NCBI GenBank assembly: GCA_024811115.1
Contig: JAKOGH010001064.1
Span: 1 to 17,889, forward strand
DNA: 17,889 bases
Source of the DNA: Terana coerulea
Lineage: Eukaryota; Basidiomycota; Agaricomycetes; Polyporales; Phanerochaetaceae
Direction of reading: 5' to 3'
Shown here: positions 1-9,859 of the stretch, one piece after another
Layout of the letters: the number at the start of each line of letters is the position of its first letter
Position numbering within the stretch: position 1 is the stretch's first letter
Program-made: the position numbers and the translations under genes
Notes under the pieces: generated by a model
The model's input: only the letters and a program-made list of their open reading frames with translations
The model's database searches: none
Told to the model about the DNA's origin: nothing

Positions 1-921
1 CGATCATATTAAGGTCACGGCATCCAAATATCCCTTCCCCACCGTCTGTTCGGTCAATCAGTTAGTTGACTACCAGTCGATCACTCGCACGCTCAAGTGG
101 AACGAACGCGAGCGGCAGAAGTCTTTCGTCGTGGTCGAAGAGAGCCCGATCAAGAAGAAGCATTCGCGAAGGGCTTCTGCCGCGTCGAGTGCCTCCGACT
201 CCCTTGACGGCCATGACGAAGTGGATGAAGAGGCTATCGACGACGAGGAAGAGGACGAAACCACCGAGGAAGAAGACGAGGAGGATGAGAAGTTCGATAT
301 TGACGACCTCTCTTCGACTGAGTCCAACCCGTCGCAAGGCAACTCGTCGCAGTCCAGCCCCACCGCCCAAGAAAAACCGCAGGGTCAGCTGGACGACGCG
401 CACGCGCACATCGGGCGTGAAAGGCTAAGGAGGAGGATGACGAGCTCGAGCACAAGCGGGCGCGCGAGGCGGCGCACGTCCTCGTGGCAAAGAGCATGAA
501 GCAGCACCGATCGCGTTCTAGAGGCGGCGTGCAGTCAGGCGTGCAGACCCCCGACCGCTTCGCCGGGCCACACCCGCACCCTCCGCGCGTGTCCCACCGG
601 CATGTCCAGTTCGTGCCGCCGGAGGCCGGGGTCGTCGAGCAGCACGTCAATAGCGATGGACCGGGACGCGACGGTGCGCGGCGAGCGGGGCGCGCGCGAC
701 GAGATCCATTCGCCGCGGGGCATGAACGGCAGCCGCAACCGCATACCGAGCCATCGCGACGTCGAGACCGACCCGCGGACGCCGACAGCGGAAGGCGCGC
801 GGAGACGGTCGAAGCCTCCGGCGGCGCGCGTCGAGTTCGACCAGGACCCCAGCGGAGCCGGGCGTTCGCGGTCATGGGCCAGGATGAGAGCGATAGCGCG
901 ACAAGTGACAGCGACCGCTAG
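1..921 (+). CDS. NAD kinase (ATP-NAD kinase), C-terminal part only, with frame breaks in the tail
   Basis: The 5' end lies outside the window. In the frame starting at base 2 the first 45 residues carry the end of a eukaryotic NAD kinase catalytic domain: a YPFPTV segment followed by T-L-K-W-N-E-R-E-R-Q-K-S-F, which matches my recollection of the conserved LxWNxR...K C-terminus of yeast Utr1 and human NADK. The enzyme phosphorylates NAD to NADP. After it comes an acidic run (about 215-305) and a Ser-rich, Arg-rich tail of about 250 residues, usual in fungal homologues. Coding frame moves from frame 2 to frame 1 near 420, to frame 2 between about 610 and 656, and back to frame 1 near 857. Each coding segment has G/C-rich third positions, and the end reads GQDESDSATSDSDR then TAG. 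The first and last shifts are explained by one missing base in short A or G runs. Family assignment is good; the tail model is tentative. Confidence 0.8.
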
Positions 922-1031
922 ACGGCACGCAGCATCTCATGATCATAGATTGGGCTTTTGGATGGTATCATTTGCATCGCATTAATTAACCACACAACAG
1001 CAACTGCATACATGTACTACTGATAGACGCA

Positions 1032-1037
1032 AATAAA
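1032..1037 (+). terminator. Possible polyadenylation signal of the NAD kinase gene
   Basis: AATAAA lies 111 bases after the TAG stop at 919-921, at a plausible distance for a fungal 3' UTR, and just before the stop of the convergent hydrolase gene. Single hexamers occur by chance, so this is suggestive only. Confidence 0.35.
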
Positions 1038-1114
1038 CAGGGTTGTAGAGTATGTATTCCATAACAATTATGCTTGTTCTGTTTCGACACGCGAACTACC
1101 AAACCGCTGTCTGC

Positions 1115-2188
1115 CTACCCCTTCAATGTGTTCTCCCAGATGAAATCCGCCATTTCTTTCACCATGGTGGGCGTGCACTCGTGTTGGGTCTCAGGCTCAA
1201 TGATAACCTTCTTTATCCCATGCGAACCCACATTGAGGCCCTGCACGAATTCCTCGGAGTAGGTGAACGGAACGAGGGGTCGCGGCCGCCGGACATCACC
1301 AGGATCTTCTTGCCCAGAAATGGATTCGACGCGTCCGCCGCGGTATATGGTGCCCGCGCTGGATCATGTTTCTCGATATATGCCTGCAAACTGTCGGGAA
1401 ATAGGGCGCAGCAAGCAGTATGCCAGAAGACTTGGCGCGGTGCGTGATGAGCTTCACGTAGTCTGGGCAGGCGATGATAGGGACGGCCGTGCCAATCCGG
1501 GGATCTACAGAACATCAATAGGTGTATGGCTAATGGGGAGAGCGGGCACAGGATACGTACCATGACGGAGAGCAATCCACGTCGAGTGACCTCCAAGACT
1601 CTTGCCGGCGACGATCCACTCAGCGATCGCCCTCTCGTTCGAAGGAAAGAGATATGCTGGTAGGAAGTCTACAAGGTACGAGACATCCTGTGCGGTTCCA
1701 GCTGTAAAGGTCTCAGATGTGGCCACTTAAAGAGGGTTACTCGGCGACACACTCTGGATAGCATACATATCAATGCTGTGAGAGAATCATGAGCGCACAA
1801 AAATGCCAGTCAGGATTGTAGCCAACTTACGCATGCCTCTCATTGTTTCCTTTCTTCCATGACCCGTTTGCACGAGCGTCGACAAGCCGATCCCCGTGAT
1901 TACGTTGGTCCTAAGCACCTTTGCGGTTAGCCGTAGGGCAACATTCCCGTATGAGATACTCACGAATGTCACGATGACCAACTCCGTCGCAGCCTCCGCC
2001 CCTCGCTGCCTCACAGCAAGGAGCTTGAATGTATCTTCAACAATCCACTCAATACCCTTCGCGGTACCGTTTCGTCCGTGCAGAAAGATCATGACGGCAA
2101 CTGGGCCGGGATGCTCCGTCATATGGTCTTCAGAGTACACATGGACAGGAAGTCCAGCGACGACGAATGTTTGCTTCTTGACGGTCAT
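1115..2188 (-). CDS. Alpha/beta-hydrolase family protein, five exons, two single-base frame breaks
   Basis: Exons: 2188-1964, 1910-1831, 1775-1753, 1701-1561, 1504-1115; introns of 53, 55, 51 and 56 nt, all GT-AG. The joined protein is 286 residues once two missing bases are allowed for, one in the GGG at 1396-1398 and one in the GGGG at 1276-1279; phases then close exactly on the TAG at 1117-1115. A typical alpha/beta-hydrolase core is visible: FLHGRNG (35-41, oxyanion-hole HG), the nucleophile elbow GKSLGGHS with Ser144, SGGRDPLVP with Asp232 and ETQHECTP with His265, giving a complete Ser-Asp-His triad. There is no signal peptide, so it is probably cytosolic. The substrate cannot be told; a dienelactone-hydrolase or carboxylesterase/peptidase-like role are all possible. 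It converges on the NAD kinase gene. The intact triad argues against a dead gene. Confidence 0.82.
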
Positions 2189-2265
2189 CTCGGACTTGTT
2201 GTTCGTTTGTGGATAGCACGGTGGTTTCAGAGTCGACGAACGAGAAGCTTCAGAAGGATAAGAAC

Positions 2266-2276
2266 ATTTTTAAAGA
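2266..2276 (-). promoter_or_regulatory. Possible TATA-like element of the hydrolase gene
   Basis: On the minus strand a CTTTAAAAATG stretch lies about 80 bases upstream of the hydrolase ATG at 2188, a spacing compatible with a fungal core promoter. It is only an AT-rich match in otherwise mixed sequence. Confidence 0.3.
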
Positions 2277-2940
2277 CGGAGTCGACTCCTTTTATGTGTC
2301 AATGACGCACCCTAGGGATATCGGCGGATGCACCACCTGCCGTGGATAACGAACAAGTTGGTTCCGCCTAGATGCCGTTTTGTTTTTAGCAATGACGGAT
2401 GTGCGGACTCAGAAATCGCCCAGTACGCTAGCGGCGGCTGCAGCGTTTGATAGTGCAGAGAAAATCTTTCACCTATGCGCTGTGAAGCGCTGCAGAGCAG
2501 TTGATCAGTCTGAACAGCTCACAGTTCGATTCCGTTCAAGTTGTCCACGACGCTGTCGGGATCCTATGGACGATCTCCCAACTGCTAGCGAAAGTCCAGC
2601 ATCGTCAGGTGCCTCTAGGCAGAGAGACTCAGCCACGGCAATATCTTGTCAAAGTCGTTAAGCAGCCTGCTAGAGTTGCGAAAGTGGGGATACTGTACCG
2701 ACGTTCCTTGGCTAGGACATCGACGGGCGCCGGTCGGCTTGGTCTCTCGGAGTTTGAAGCTATTCGGCGTTTCCCGCGTGCACACTGCAGGCACCTTGGG
2801 GCAACTTGTGAGGGTGTTGTCGAGAGTATTTCATACTCATGGAACCGTGTAAGTTAACTGTTGCTCAGAATAGTACAGGACCATGGTTGAAGCACAGAGT
2901 CACTCAAACATCATCATCACTACCTCAAACAGTACTTACC
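2277..2940. other. Intergenic stretch without a supportable gene
   Basis: This stretch lies upstream of the hydrolase and downstream of the kinase. Bases 2501-2857 (+) stay open for about 118 codons, but that reading begins at a non-ATG codon, has no recognisable domain and lacks the G/C-rich third positions of the neighbouring genes. I see no splice pattern that would extend it. Treated as non-coding. Confidence 0.4.
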
Positions 2941-3050
2941 ATGGGGTGAGCAGCGTGCTAGGACTCTACCGAGTCAGGTAGGCACGTCATGGCAAGGCAC
3001 GTTCATGACCGCTTGCTCGCGACTTGGTAGATCTCCTGCAGTGCTCACGT
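2941..3050 (-). pseudogene. Decayed fragment of the 3' end of the formate/nitrite transporter gene
   Basis: Bases 3001-3050 align with 6662-6713 of the same window, the last coding bases and stop of the FNT transporter, with three substitutions and one 2-base gap (47 of 50 compared bases identical). The match begins before the stop codon and includes the reverse of the final QEIYQVESKR region. Weaker similarity continues into the 3' flank: TGGGGTGAGC at 2942-2951 matches 6622-6631. The 2-base gap breaks the reading frame and there is no coding sequence beyond the last few dozen bases of the exon, so the piece cannot make a protein. It is best read as a relic of a duplicated or relocated transporter copy. 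The orientation is the same as that of the intact gene. Confidence 0.7.
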
Positions 3051-3176
3051 CCTGCAACTCATCACGTTTTGCAAGAATGGATAATATCTGCATTAATGCT
3101 ACGAAATACACTGACTAGTAAACACTTCGGGCTACGATTGTCCTATGCATCCACGCCGACATCTTCGGGACTTCAT

Positions 3177-5801
3177 CTAAACTAGGACGTCCTCGTCTTT
3201 TTTACGACGAGCAGCATTGAGTTCTTCGTAAGTCTCGAATAGAGACCGCGTGTGGATCTCATATCCGTCGCGGCCGCGAGCGAAGCCTGCCGCTTCCCCC
3301 AGCAAACCGATGAATTCAGCATAGAACTCGGCAGAACGCGGAATGCGAGAGTGGACGGTCCGCAGGTCCTTCTCAGCCTCCATGTATTCAGTCACCAACA
3401 CCTTCCGCATAATCTCGAGAGAATCTGCAATGTCGCTGACGGAGGGATGCAGGAAGGGAAAGCCGTACCGAGCGAGGTTATTTTCGTCCCGAAGTGCCGC
3501 GTGCCGGCCAGTGCGAGTGCCAAACAGAGCGAGTGCGTACTTCATCTCTTGCTCGATACGGGTCCATCGCGCATCTGCTTCCTCCTTGAGGCCTGCCGGG
3601 AGCTGAATGTCATCTTCCTTTGGGCTGAGAATCATGTCCTTGTAGAAAAGGAAGTAAACCCCGAGCCACCAGATGGACTCCATGTCGTGGAGGGGGTTGT
3701 ATTTCCAAACACAGACAACGGGGGGCGTGTTGAAGACATCACGGCGAGCCTGGGGTGCCTTGAGCATTTTCATCTTGGAGGTACCTTGCACCGGCTTGTC
3801 GAAATTCCAGCCGCTGGTGTACGAATGCCCGCTGGATTTGACCTTCGGCTCAAACCTATAAGTCCGTGTCTGAACCTCCACAGCCATAAAGTCGAAAGTC
3901 CCCTTCACAACAGCGAAATTCATGAGAACCGCATATAGAACAGTGAAAGATGTTTGACCCACCGTTATAATATCGTGGACTTGTCCTAGTACCTCGGTTT
4001 CCGACGATCCATAGTTCTTTGCGTATTCTAGGTCCGACAGCTTGACCATCGGCGCATCATCACTATTGGACCCTTTGGAGGAATGATCATGATGTTGCCT
4101 GAACTCACGTCTCGATGGACCCATCCTGCAGTGTGCATATAGCGCAGCACTAGATGTAGTATGAGTACTAAGGAAAACATTCTAAAAGATCTCGCTCACC
4201 ATCGGCAGCAACGAAAAGGGCGTGGAACACGTATGCGAGATTGGTGACTTTGTGTAATGGGACGCAGACTTCTTTGAAGACGACTCGAGTGTGTGACTTC
4301 TCGCTGTATACGAACGAACCACGGAGCTTATCAGGCTCCACTCCCCGAGAGGATATTGCGCCAGAGTTTGAGTGGGGGTCGTAGTGGCTGCCTGCAATCT
4401 GTGAGTTATTCTCGTCGAAGTCACTCTTCCTCTTCCTCTCGGCCTTCTCACTGCGATCGACTTGGGTCAACTCGAACCGTCGGGCTTGAGGACGTCCTGG
4501 GAGACCGCGCATATCGGGGCGATTGGCACCGTCCAGGGTGTTATCCTTTGCTCCGTTCACAATGACGTCGCCGTGAGCTTCTATAGTGAGGAACGCGCCG
4601 TCGAATGCCGTCCGTTGTTGATCATTAGTAGCGCTCTCCCGTATCTTCCTCAGCACTTCGTGTTCTCGATGCCGGTCGTCGTCAAGCCAGAAGTCCTTTA
4701 GTGCGACAGGCTCTCCTACCGGGTTACCGGCCTCGTCGAGTAAGCGTGCTTCCCAAACCCGGGTGCCTCGTCCGCGTATCGAGCACGCGCCGATATTCGA
4801 GAGCACTTTCTGGGTCCGGTAGACGGGATTATTCTTGCTCTGGTCGTGAACAGTGATGTCGTACTGGTGTGAAAGACCTGCCGTAGGGTCCCCGTAGATG
4901 AACTTCATCGTAGGATCCCACCCGAGGGCTTGCTCATCAGCATACATGATGTGGATGAAAAACGTCGCCAGGTCTTTGGGATTCTGAGCGATGATGATTA
5001 GCATGCGTGTAAAAAAGCAACAACAGGGGAACACACACCTGCATGAAGTCGAATGGGTCTGTGACCAAAATGTCGGAGCGGCTACAATACCAGAGGCGCA
5101 CGGTGGTGTTCTCGATGGTGAAGGCGTATGCAAACCGCCGTCGTGGGTCATCGCGCATCATGTGGTGCAAGTTCCAGAGTGTCTTCTCAATGTCCTAAAA
5201 GACGTGTGAGCGAAAGACAAATATGTGGGGTGTGCGGGCCTACATCGTTAAGATACTGAACCCCGCTTGGCCTCTTATATTCCGACGCGACTGCGATGTC
5301 CATCCAATGAGGGTCCTCGAGCTGCCTTTCTCGACGAATGAAGAAACCATCTGGACGTGTGGAATTCAACGTCCGCCATGATGATTTTGGCGCAACGTCG
5401 GGGTCATTACTGAGTTGGACGGTCGGTTGCTTGTCGATGCCCGCCGCCTTGACGGCGGCCACAATACCATCTGCGATCGTGATGAGGTTGGCAAAAACTT
5501 CTCCTTCGTTAGACTCCCTCGCTGGGTCATTGGGGAATGCCTTCCATCTGCCTTTGGAATACGAACGTCGGATGAGAATCTTGAGGATAGTCTTCATCTT
5601 GGTGGTGGTGAATGGCGCGCCGGGCTTCCTGAGGACATGTTTGAAGAAATGTTCGAGAGTGATTTGCGGGATGCTGGAGCCCGCGTCGCTCATGACAGCT
5701 TGGCGGCTCTGCTGCAATCTTGCTGCGAACTCGCTGGCTGCAGCAGACTTGCCATGGTGCGGGGTGTCGTGAGTGGAAAGGGGCTGCGAGACTTGAGACA
5801 T
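3177..5801 (-). CDS. Fungal-type protein kinase, FunK1 family
   Basis: Exons: 5801-5244, 5194-5039, 4983-4200, 4149-3963, 3902-3177; introns of 49, 55, 50 and 60 nt. The last intron keeps frame and could instead be read through; I favour removing it because it encodes an out-of-place hydrophobic stretch between DLEY and the FMAVEV motif. One base is missing in the CCC at 4071-4073; with it restored, the protein is about 803 residues. Kinase features: VVFKEV with the likely ATP-site lysine, HRDVSSGN (His511-Arg512-Asp513, Asn518) as catalytic loop, KLSDLEYAK with DLE (539-541) in place of DFG, FMAVEV in place of APE, and NPLHDMESIWW further on. HRD-xxSxGN and DLEYAK are hallmarks of the basidiomycete-expanded FunK1 family. 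The N-terminal 400 residues hold the family's usual leading region. Substrates are unknown. An in-frame ATG at 5927 exists, but the TATA-like site at 5841-5850 favours 5801. Confidence 0.88.
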
Positions 5802-5840
5802 GGCAATATGGGACGTACCGGAGGGAGCGAAGACATGATG

Positions 5841-5850
5841 TCTTATATCA
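5841..5850 (-). promoter_or_regulatory. TATA-like element before the FunK1 kinase gene
   Basis: TGATATAAGA on the minus strand sits 40 bases upstream of the ATG at 5801. This is used here to prefer 5801 over the in-frame ATG at 5927, which lies upstream of the element. Confidence 0.4.
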
Positions 5851-5927
5851 GAGTCTCTCAACAAAAACGTGACTCGATTTGGTGGCCACTCTGGCCACCA
5901 GGCATTCTGAACCTTTGTGGCGAACAA

Positions 5928-6663
5928 TGGATGAGGTTGAAGTTGAATTACCCAATTTGGCGTCGGGGCGCATCAGTATGAATTTGATGGGCTCTCGGTA
6001 CTTTCCGGGAGTGGCGGCAGGGATGTTCAGCTTTCGTGCCGTTCGACCATTTGCTTGGGTTTTAAATCACTGGATAATAATGGGTGAAACCTACTTAACA
6101 ACGAAGCCAGCACTTATAGTACTGCCTTCGACACCTGGTGAGCCTGGTCTCCCGTGGGCGCCGTAGAGTCAGCGACAAGGCGCCTATTCATTCCGACCTG
6201 TTCAAAAAGAAACCAGGCAAACCTCCAAAGAAATTCAACCAAAGCAAAGTAAAGTGGTACGAGACGATATCTTGCTTAAGTGAGAACCTCTACGCGTACT
6301 TTTTGAGCTTGATATCTCAGTGTCGGAGTGCGAAAGGTGCTGTCTTCTGCTTGGCCAACCACTTTGGCGCCCCAACGACGGTACCAAAACTTCCTCACCC
6401 GGGGTAGGCCATGCCAGCAAAACCCAACTTGTACATGACCAACATCTTTCACTCGTCTGCAGCAAAGACATACACATCAACCAAATATCTACTAAATATA
6501 CAACAAAATTCGACATCAAGTAATAGCGTAAGTAGAGCTCAAGACAGGACCACAGTTGAACAACGCAAGCCAAGGCTCCAAGTCCTCAAACATCCGGCAC
6601 CACTGTCTAAAATCGCGCCCTGGGGTGAGCCAGTGCTCTGCGGGCGTAGACAAGCGGGCGTGT
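5928..6663. other. Intergenic stretch between the kinase and transporter genes
   Basis: It should contain the upstream region of the minus-strand kinase gene and the 3' UTR of the minus-strand transporter gene. Short open frames on both strands have no domain, no splice continuity and no codon bias. Bases 6470-6530 are AT-rich, as expected for a 3' end region. No gene seen. Confidence 0.45.
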
Positions 6664-8184
6664 TCACGACCGCTTGCTCTCGACCTGGTAGATCTCCTGC
6701 ACGGTGCTCACGTTCTTCGAGTCGTCGTCCTCGCGCGGCCGGCCGTTCTCGAGCTCCTTCATGCGCGTGTCCGTGAAGTGGTAGTCGCCGAGGTACATGT
6801 AGAGCGCGGGCAGGCCGACGAACAGCGCGCCGACGATGTTGCCGAGGTACGACGCAATCAAGGATCTGAGGGGCGTATCGTGAGTAAGGCGCTGGATAGA
6901 AGCAGGAGACTCGAATACTCACTTCTTGATGTATTGCGCTGTTGTGAGCTGATAGAGCGGTTTAGAATGCAGGGTCCAGGATCGACAGGAGAAGCACTCA
7001 CGTCAGCTCCGTACATGATACCGAGCGGCACGGAGAACATGTTTGCAATAACTACGGAGGATATAAGCAAACTCTCCTGCCCGTCGCAGCATCCGACTCA
7101 CCGTGGTCAAACGAGCACGCCACGAATACCCAGATGGGGAACCATATAGCAACGATTTTCGAGAGGGTGTCTCGGGCACCTGCAGCTTGCTATAAACCGA
7201 AGTTTGTGAGAACTCGCAGAAAGCCAGAAAGCACGCATATACGAACCCAAACAGCGATGCAGACAAGCCAGTTGCAGCCAATGCCGCGGAGGAAGATCTG
7301 GTGCCACTCCGGGTCGTGTGCTTTGTGCCTATACGAAGGTTTGAGAAGGTCAGCGGGGATCATCCGGATATCCAATAATTACACTAACATTGCGAAAGTC
7401 ACAGTGTAGGTCTTGTATGGCTCTGCTTCTACCAAGCCGCTATCTATGAGGAAAGTGAATCAGGATATGGCAGTAGACCGGGGTGTGCAGAAGACCGGAC
7501 GTACACTTTGTAATGACCGCAGCGAAGAACAAGGCCCCGACTAGGTTGCCGAACGTCACTAAACCGCAGTTAGGCCTGCATATCGTCGATAAGCGTGCCA
7601 AGGCAGCGTACCGATAATCCAGTTCAGAGGCAGGCCCCACCATGGGACCGCACGCTTGATGAGAGCCATGGGGAAAACCTGCCGCGGCAAACGACGGTGA
7701 GAAGTCTATCTCCGGGTGCCCGGGACGTCGTCCCAATGACGCTCACCATCATGTTGCTCGTGAGGAGCTCGTAGCCGCCCAATACAATCCTGCGCGGCGA
7801 GGGACTCTCGTTAGCGACCCGTTCTGCTCTATGCCCTCCAGGGTGGTCCCGAAAGGCTGTACGTAGGACAGCGCTACTCACATCACCAAACCGACGGGGA
7901 AGACGAAGCCGCCGAGGACCTTGACGAGGCCGGGATTCGACGTGTTCAGGCCGCCCGACCCGCCTTGGAGGATCTCGGAGAGCAGCCCCCGAAGGACAGC
8001 AGTACTCCGGCAGCGAACTGTGCACGATGGTCAGGTCCCGAGGGCGCGAAAACAGGATGTGAAGACGTACGGCCTTCATGAAGACCTTCTCCGGCCGCGT
8101 GTTGTGTTTCGCGATGGCGATTTCGACCATGGCGACCGCCACCTCGGCGGGCTTGAGGGTGCTCACGGGCTCCATCGAGGACAT
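6664..8184 (-). CDS. Formate/nitrite transporter (FNT family), 11 exons, one frame break
   Basis: Exons: 8184-8071, 8017-7882, 7789-7747, 7678-7612, 7558-7505, 7443-7389, 7328-7247, 7189-7102, 7051-7002, 6948-6923, 6865-6664; the ten introns are 50-92 nt and GT-AG. One base is missing in the C-run at 7986-7990 (FGGLLSE requires a sixth C). With it, all phases close on 305 residues, normal for the family. FNT channels are pentamers of six-helix subunits moving formate or nitrite across the plasma membrane. Diagnostic segments: GGSGGLNTSNPGL, GGYELLTSNMM (Thr94), FGNLVGALFFA, LRGIGCNWLVCIAVW and FDHVIANMFSVPLG, where His213 matches the central pore histidine of FocA/NirC. The hydrophilic tail ends VQEIYQVESKRS. 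Thr, His and all helices look intact. Substrate choice between nitrite and formate cannot be read from sequence; no nitrate-assimilation genes lie beside it. Confidence 0.93.
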
Positions 8185-8270
8185 GGCGGCTGCTGGCGGG
8201 TTGTGGGGCGCGGGGGACGGGGGGCGTCGCCTGGGGCAGGAGCTCTCGCGGCTAAGGTTTGCGTGTGCCG

Positions 8271-8281
8271 TCTTATATAAG
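8271..8281 (-). promoter_or_regulatory. TATA box of the FNT transporter gene
   Basis: CTTATATAAGA on the minus strand lies about 87 bases upstream of the ATG at 8184, whose context GCCGCCATG is a strong start. Its position and palindromic TATATA core make it the clearest promoter element in the window. Confidence 0.5.
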
Positions 8282-8483
8282 TCTCGCCGCGGAGACTCTG
8301 AGCGGCAGTCTCAGGACGCTATTCATAATTATTAATGGGACGTGATACATCTGGCTTCACAGCGTTGGCTGCTATCAGCGTTCTGCCTCCCTGAACGAGC
8401 CCGGCGCAAAGCTCCACAAGCGGAAGGAGGGGCCGCTACCCTGGCGTTCTTCTGCGCCATGATGGGCTACATAGACGCGTGCA

Positions 8484-8738
8484 TCAGAATCCCACCGCCG
8501 CCGCAGCGTTGATGTCCTCCGAGTCGCTGGACAAGCGGCCCCGGCTCGCATGTCCAAGCTTACTCTGGTTTTGATGAAACGGCATGAAAATCTCGTTGGT
8601 GGCGCTGCCAATGTCGTTCAGCACGTCGAGATGATATCGTAGCTTTTTGTCCTCGACCGTGGCTGGCGGGACATTGCGCAGTGGGAGCCTCGGTTCTGGG
8701 TTTGATGCTCTGGGAGAACGCAGGGTGCGTGTCCGAGA
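8484..8738 (-). pseudogene. Unassigned coding-like fragment, possibly a gene relic or terminal exon
   Basis: An open minus-strand frame of 84 codons runs from after a TGA at 8741-8739 to a TGA at 8486-8484. Its centre reads VEDKKLRYHLDVLNDIGSA then TNEIFMPFHQNQ, with G/C-rich third positions and a composition like real protein, ending DINAAAAVGF. There is no ATG in a sensible place at the 5' side, so the start, if any, would come from an upstream exon; none could be joined with confidence. A GTAAGC donor-like site falls after HQNQ. I do not recognise the family. It lies upstream of, and on the same strand as, the FNT gene. Confidence 0.3.
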
Positions 8739-8862
8739 TCAGAGGCGTGGCGGCGTGGGATGCCGTCTTCTGGATGCGTTTCCGAGGGTCACCTGCGCAG
8801 TCCCGACGATGCACACTGGTCAATTGACCAGCCCATAACGGTCCATGAATGCTCAAGGTCAA

Positions 8863-9790
8863 TGGTGGTCAGGCACAGCAGATGGTTGGAGAATGGTTGA
8901 GGTTAGAGGGTGAAATACACCGTGGGAAAGCCCGACGCCACAATTCTACCACGCCCGCGGCGCTTCCGAGAGCTGGGTATGTTGCCATCACACCACCTCC
9001 AAGTCGACTTGCCTCCACCTCCATTCGTCCGCACCATTTGTTAAAGAGCGTGCTCACAGCTTTTGTCAGAAATCCCTTGGGTCACACAACACAAATGCGC
9101 TACAGGAACTGGTCAGCACATACGCCCGGTAGCATTATTTTCGGTGAAACAGGCTCTTCCATTGCACAGAAGGAGGACAGAAGAGAACAGAGGTGGACTA
9201 GGGCATGGTGACGCGTTGCTTCATAGCAAGCATTCGTCGCCTAGAAGTACGGCGGTCGTCTATCGACCCTCGCAGATCGTCCCAAACGCTCCCTGGTTCC
9301 GAACTCGGACATCGTCATCAGTCTATACTTGACCACACCCCCAACGAAGCGTCCTCGACTGTACGAGCTATTTATACGGTGAGCATGAATCACACTCCTC
9401 GGGCTTCGGAGCATGCTGAGTCGAAGCTGTAGAAACGGCCCGGCAGCCGCAGAGCTCTTGTCACCAGCGATACGTACGCGATAGCTAACGCCTCTGGGAA
9501 CTTGCAAGTCGAGTAAAGCTCTTCCGACAGGCCAGCTGAGCATTACCTTTGCTGTCTTGTCACAAGTGTTTCTCTCCTTTGCTTGGTGCGTTAGTATACT
9601 GCCACGTGTCCTATGATGCTACCGTACAACCAATCACTGGCCAGAAAAATGAGCGCACCGATGACACTTCAGACACCCCTATCACATGTCCAAGTTATAC
9701 ACTGTTGAGCAATGAATCACCTTTGGCTTTCGTGTTTTGAGCATGATGTTCATACGTACATGCCGTAGATCCGGAGACATACTCATCGTT
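8863..9790. other. Stretch without a supportable gene
   Basis: Open frames here are short, overlap on both strands and show neither domains nor splice continuity. The sequence may include upstream regulatory DNA of the plus-strand locus that follows, but I could not identify any particular site. Confidence 0.4.
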
Positions 9791-9859
9791 CCGCTGTGTT
9801 CAACTTCCCTGCCAGCTCAAACTCAACACGCACGCTACGAACCAAAGCCGAGCTGCATC

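Noticed and set aside
384..429. An intron in the NAD kinase tail to explain the first frame change
   Set aside because: All GT-AG pairs tried there have the wrong length modulo 3; one missing base in the A-run at 420-422 restores frame with good protein on both sides.
234..875. Minus-strand open frame of 213 codons over the NAD kinase tail
   Set aside because: GC-rich low-complexity sequence is open in many frames; the plus strand carries recognisable NAD kinase sequence immediately upstream and better codon use.
3252..3938. Long plus-strand open frame of 228 codons
   Set aside because: It lies antisense to the FunK1 kinase exons, whose motifs and splice structure are convincing; the plus-strand reading has no domain.
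4074..4107. GTGAGT within the kinase catalytic loop as an intron donor
   Set aside because: Removing it would delete the conserved SSGN after HRD; a single missing base downstream explains the frame change instead.
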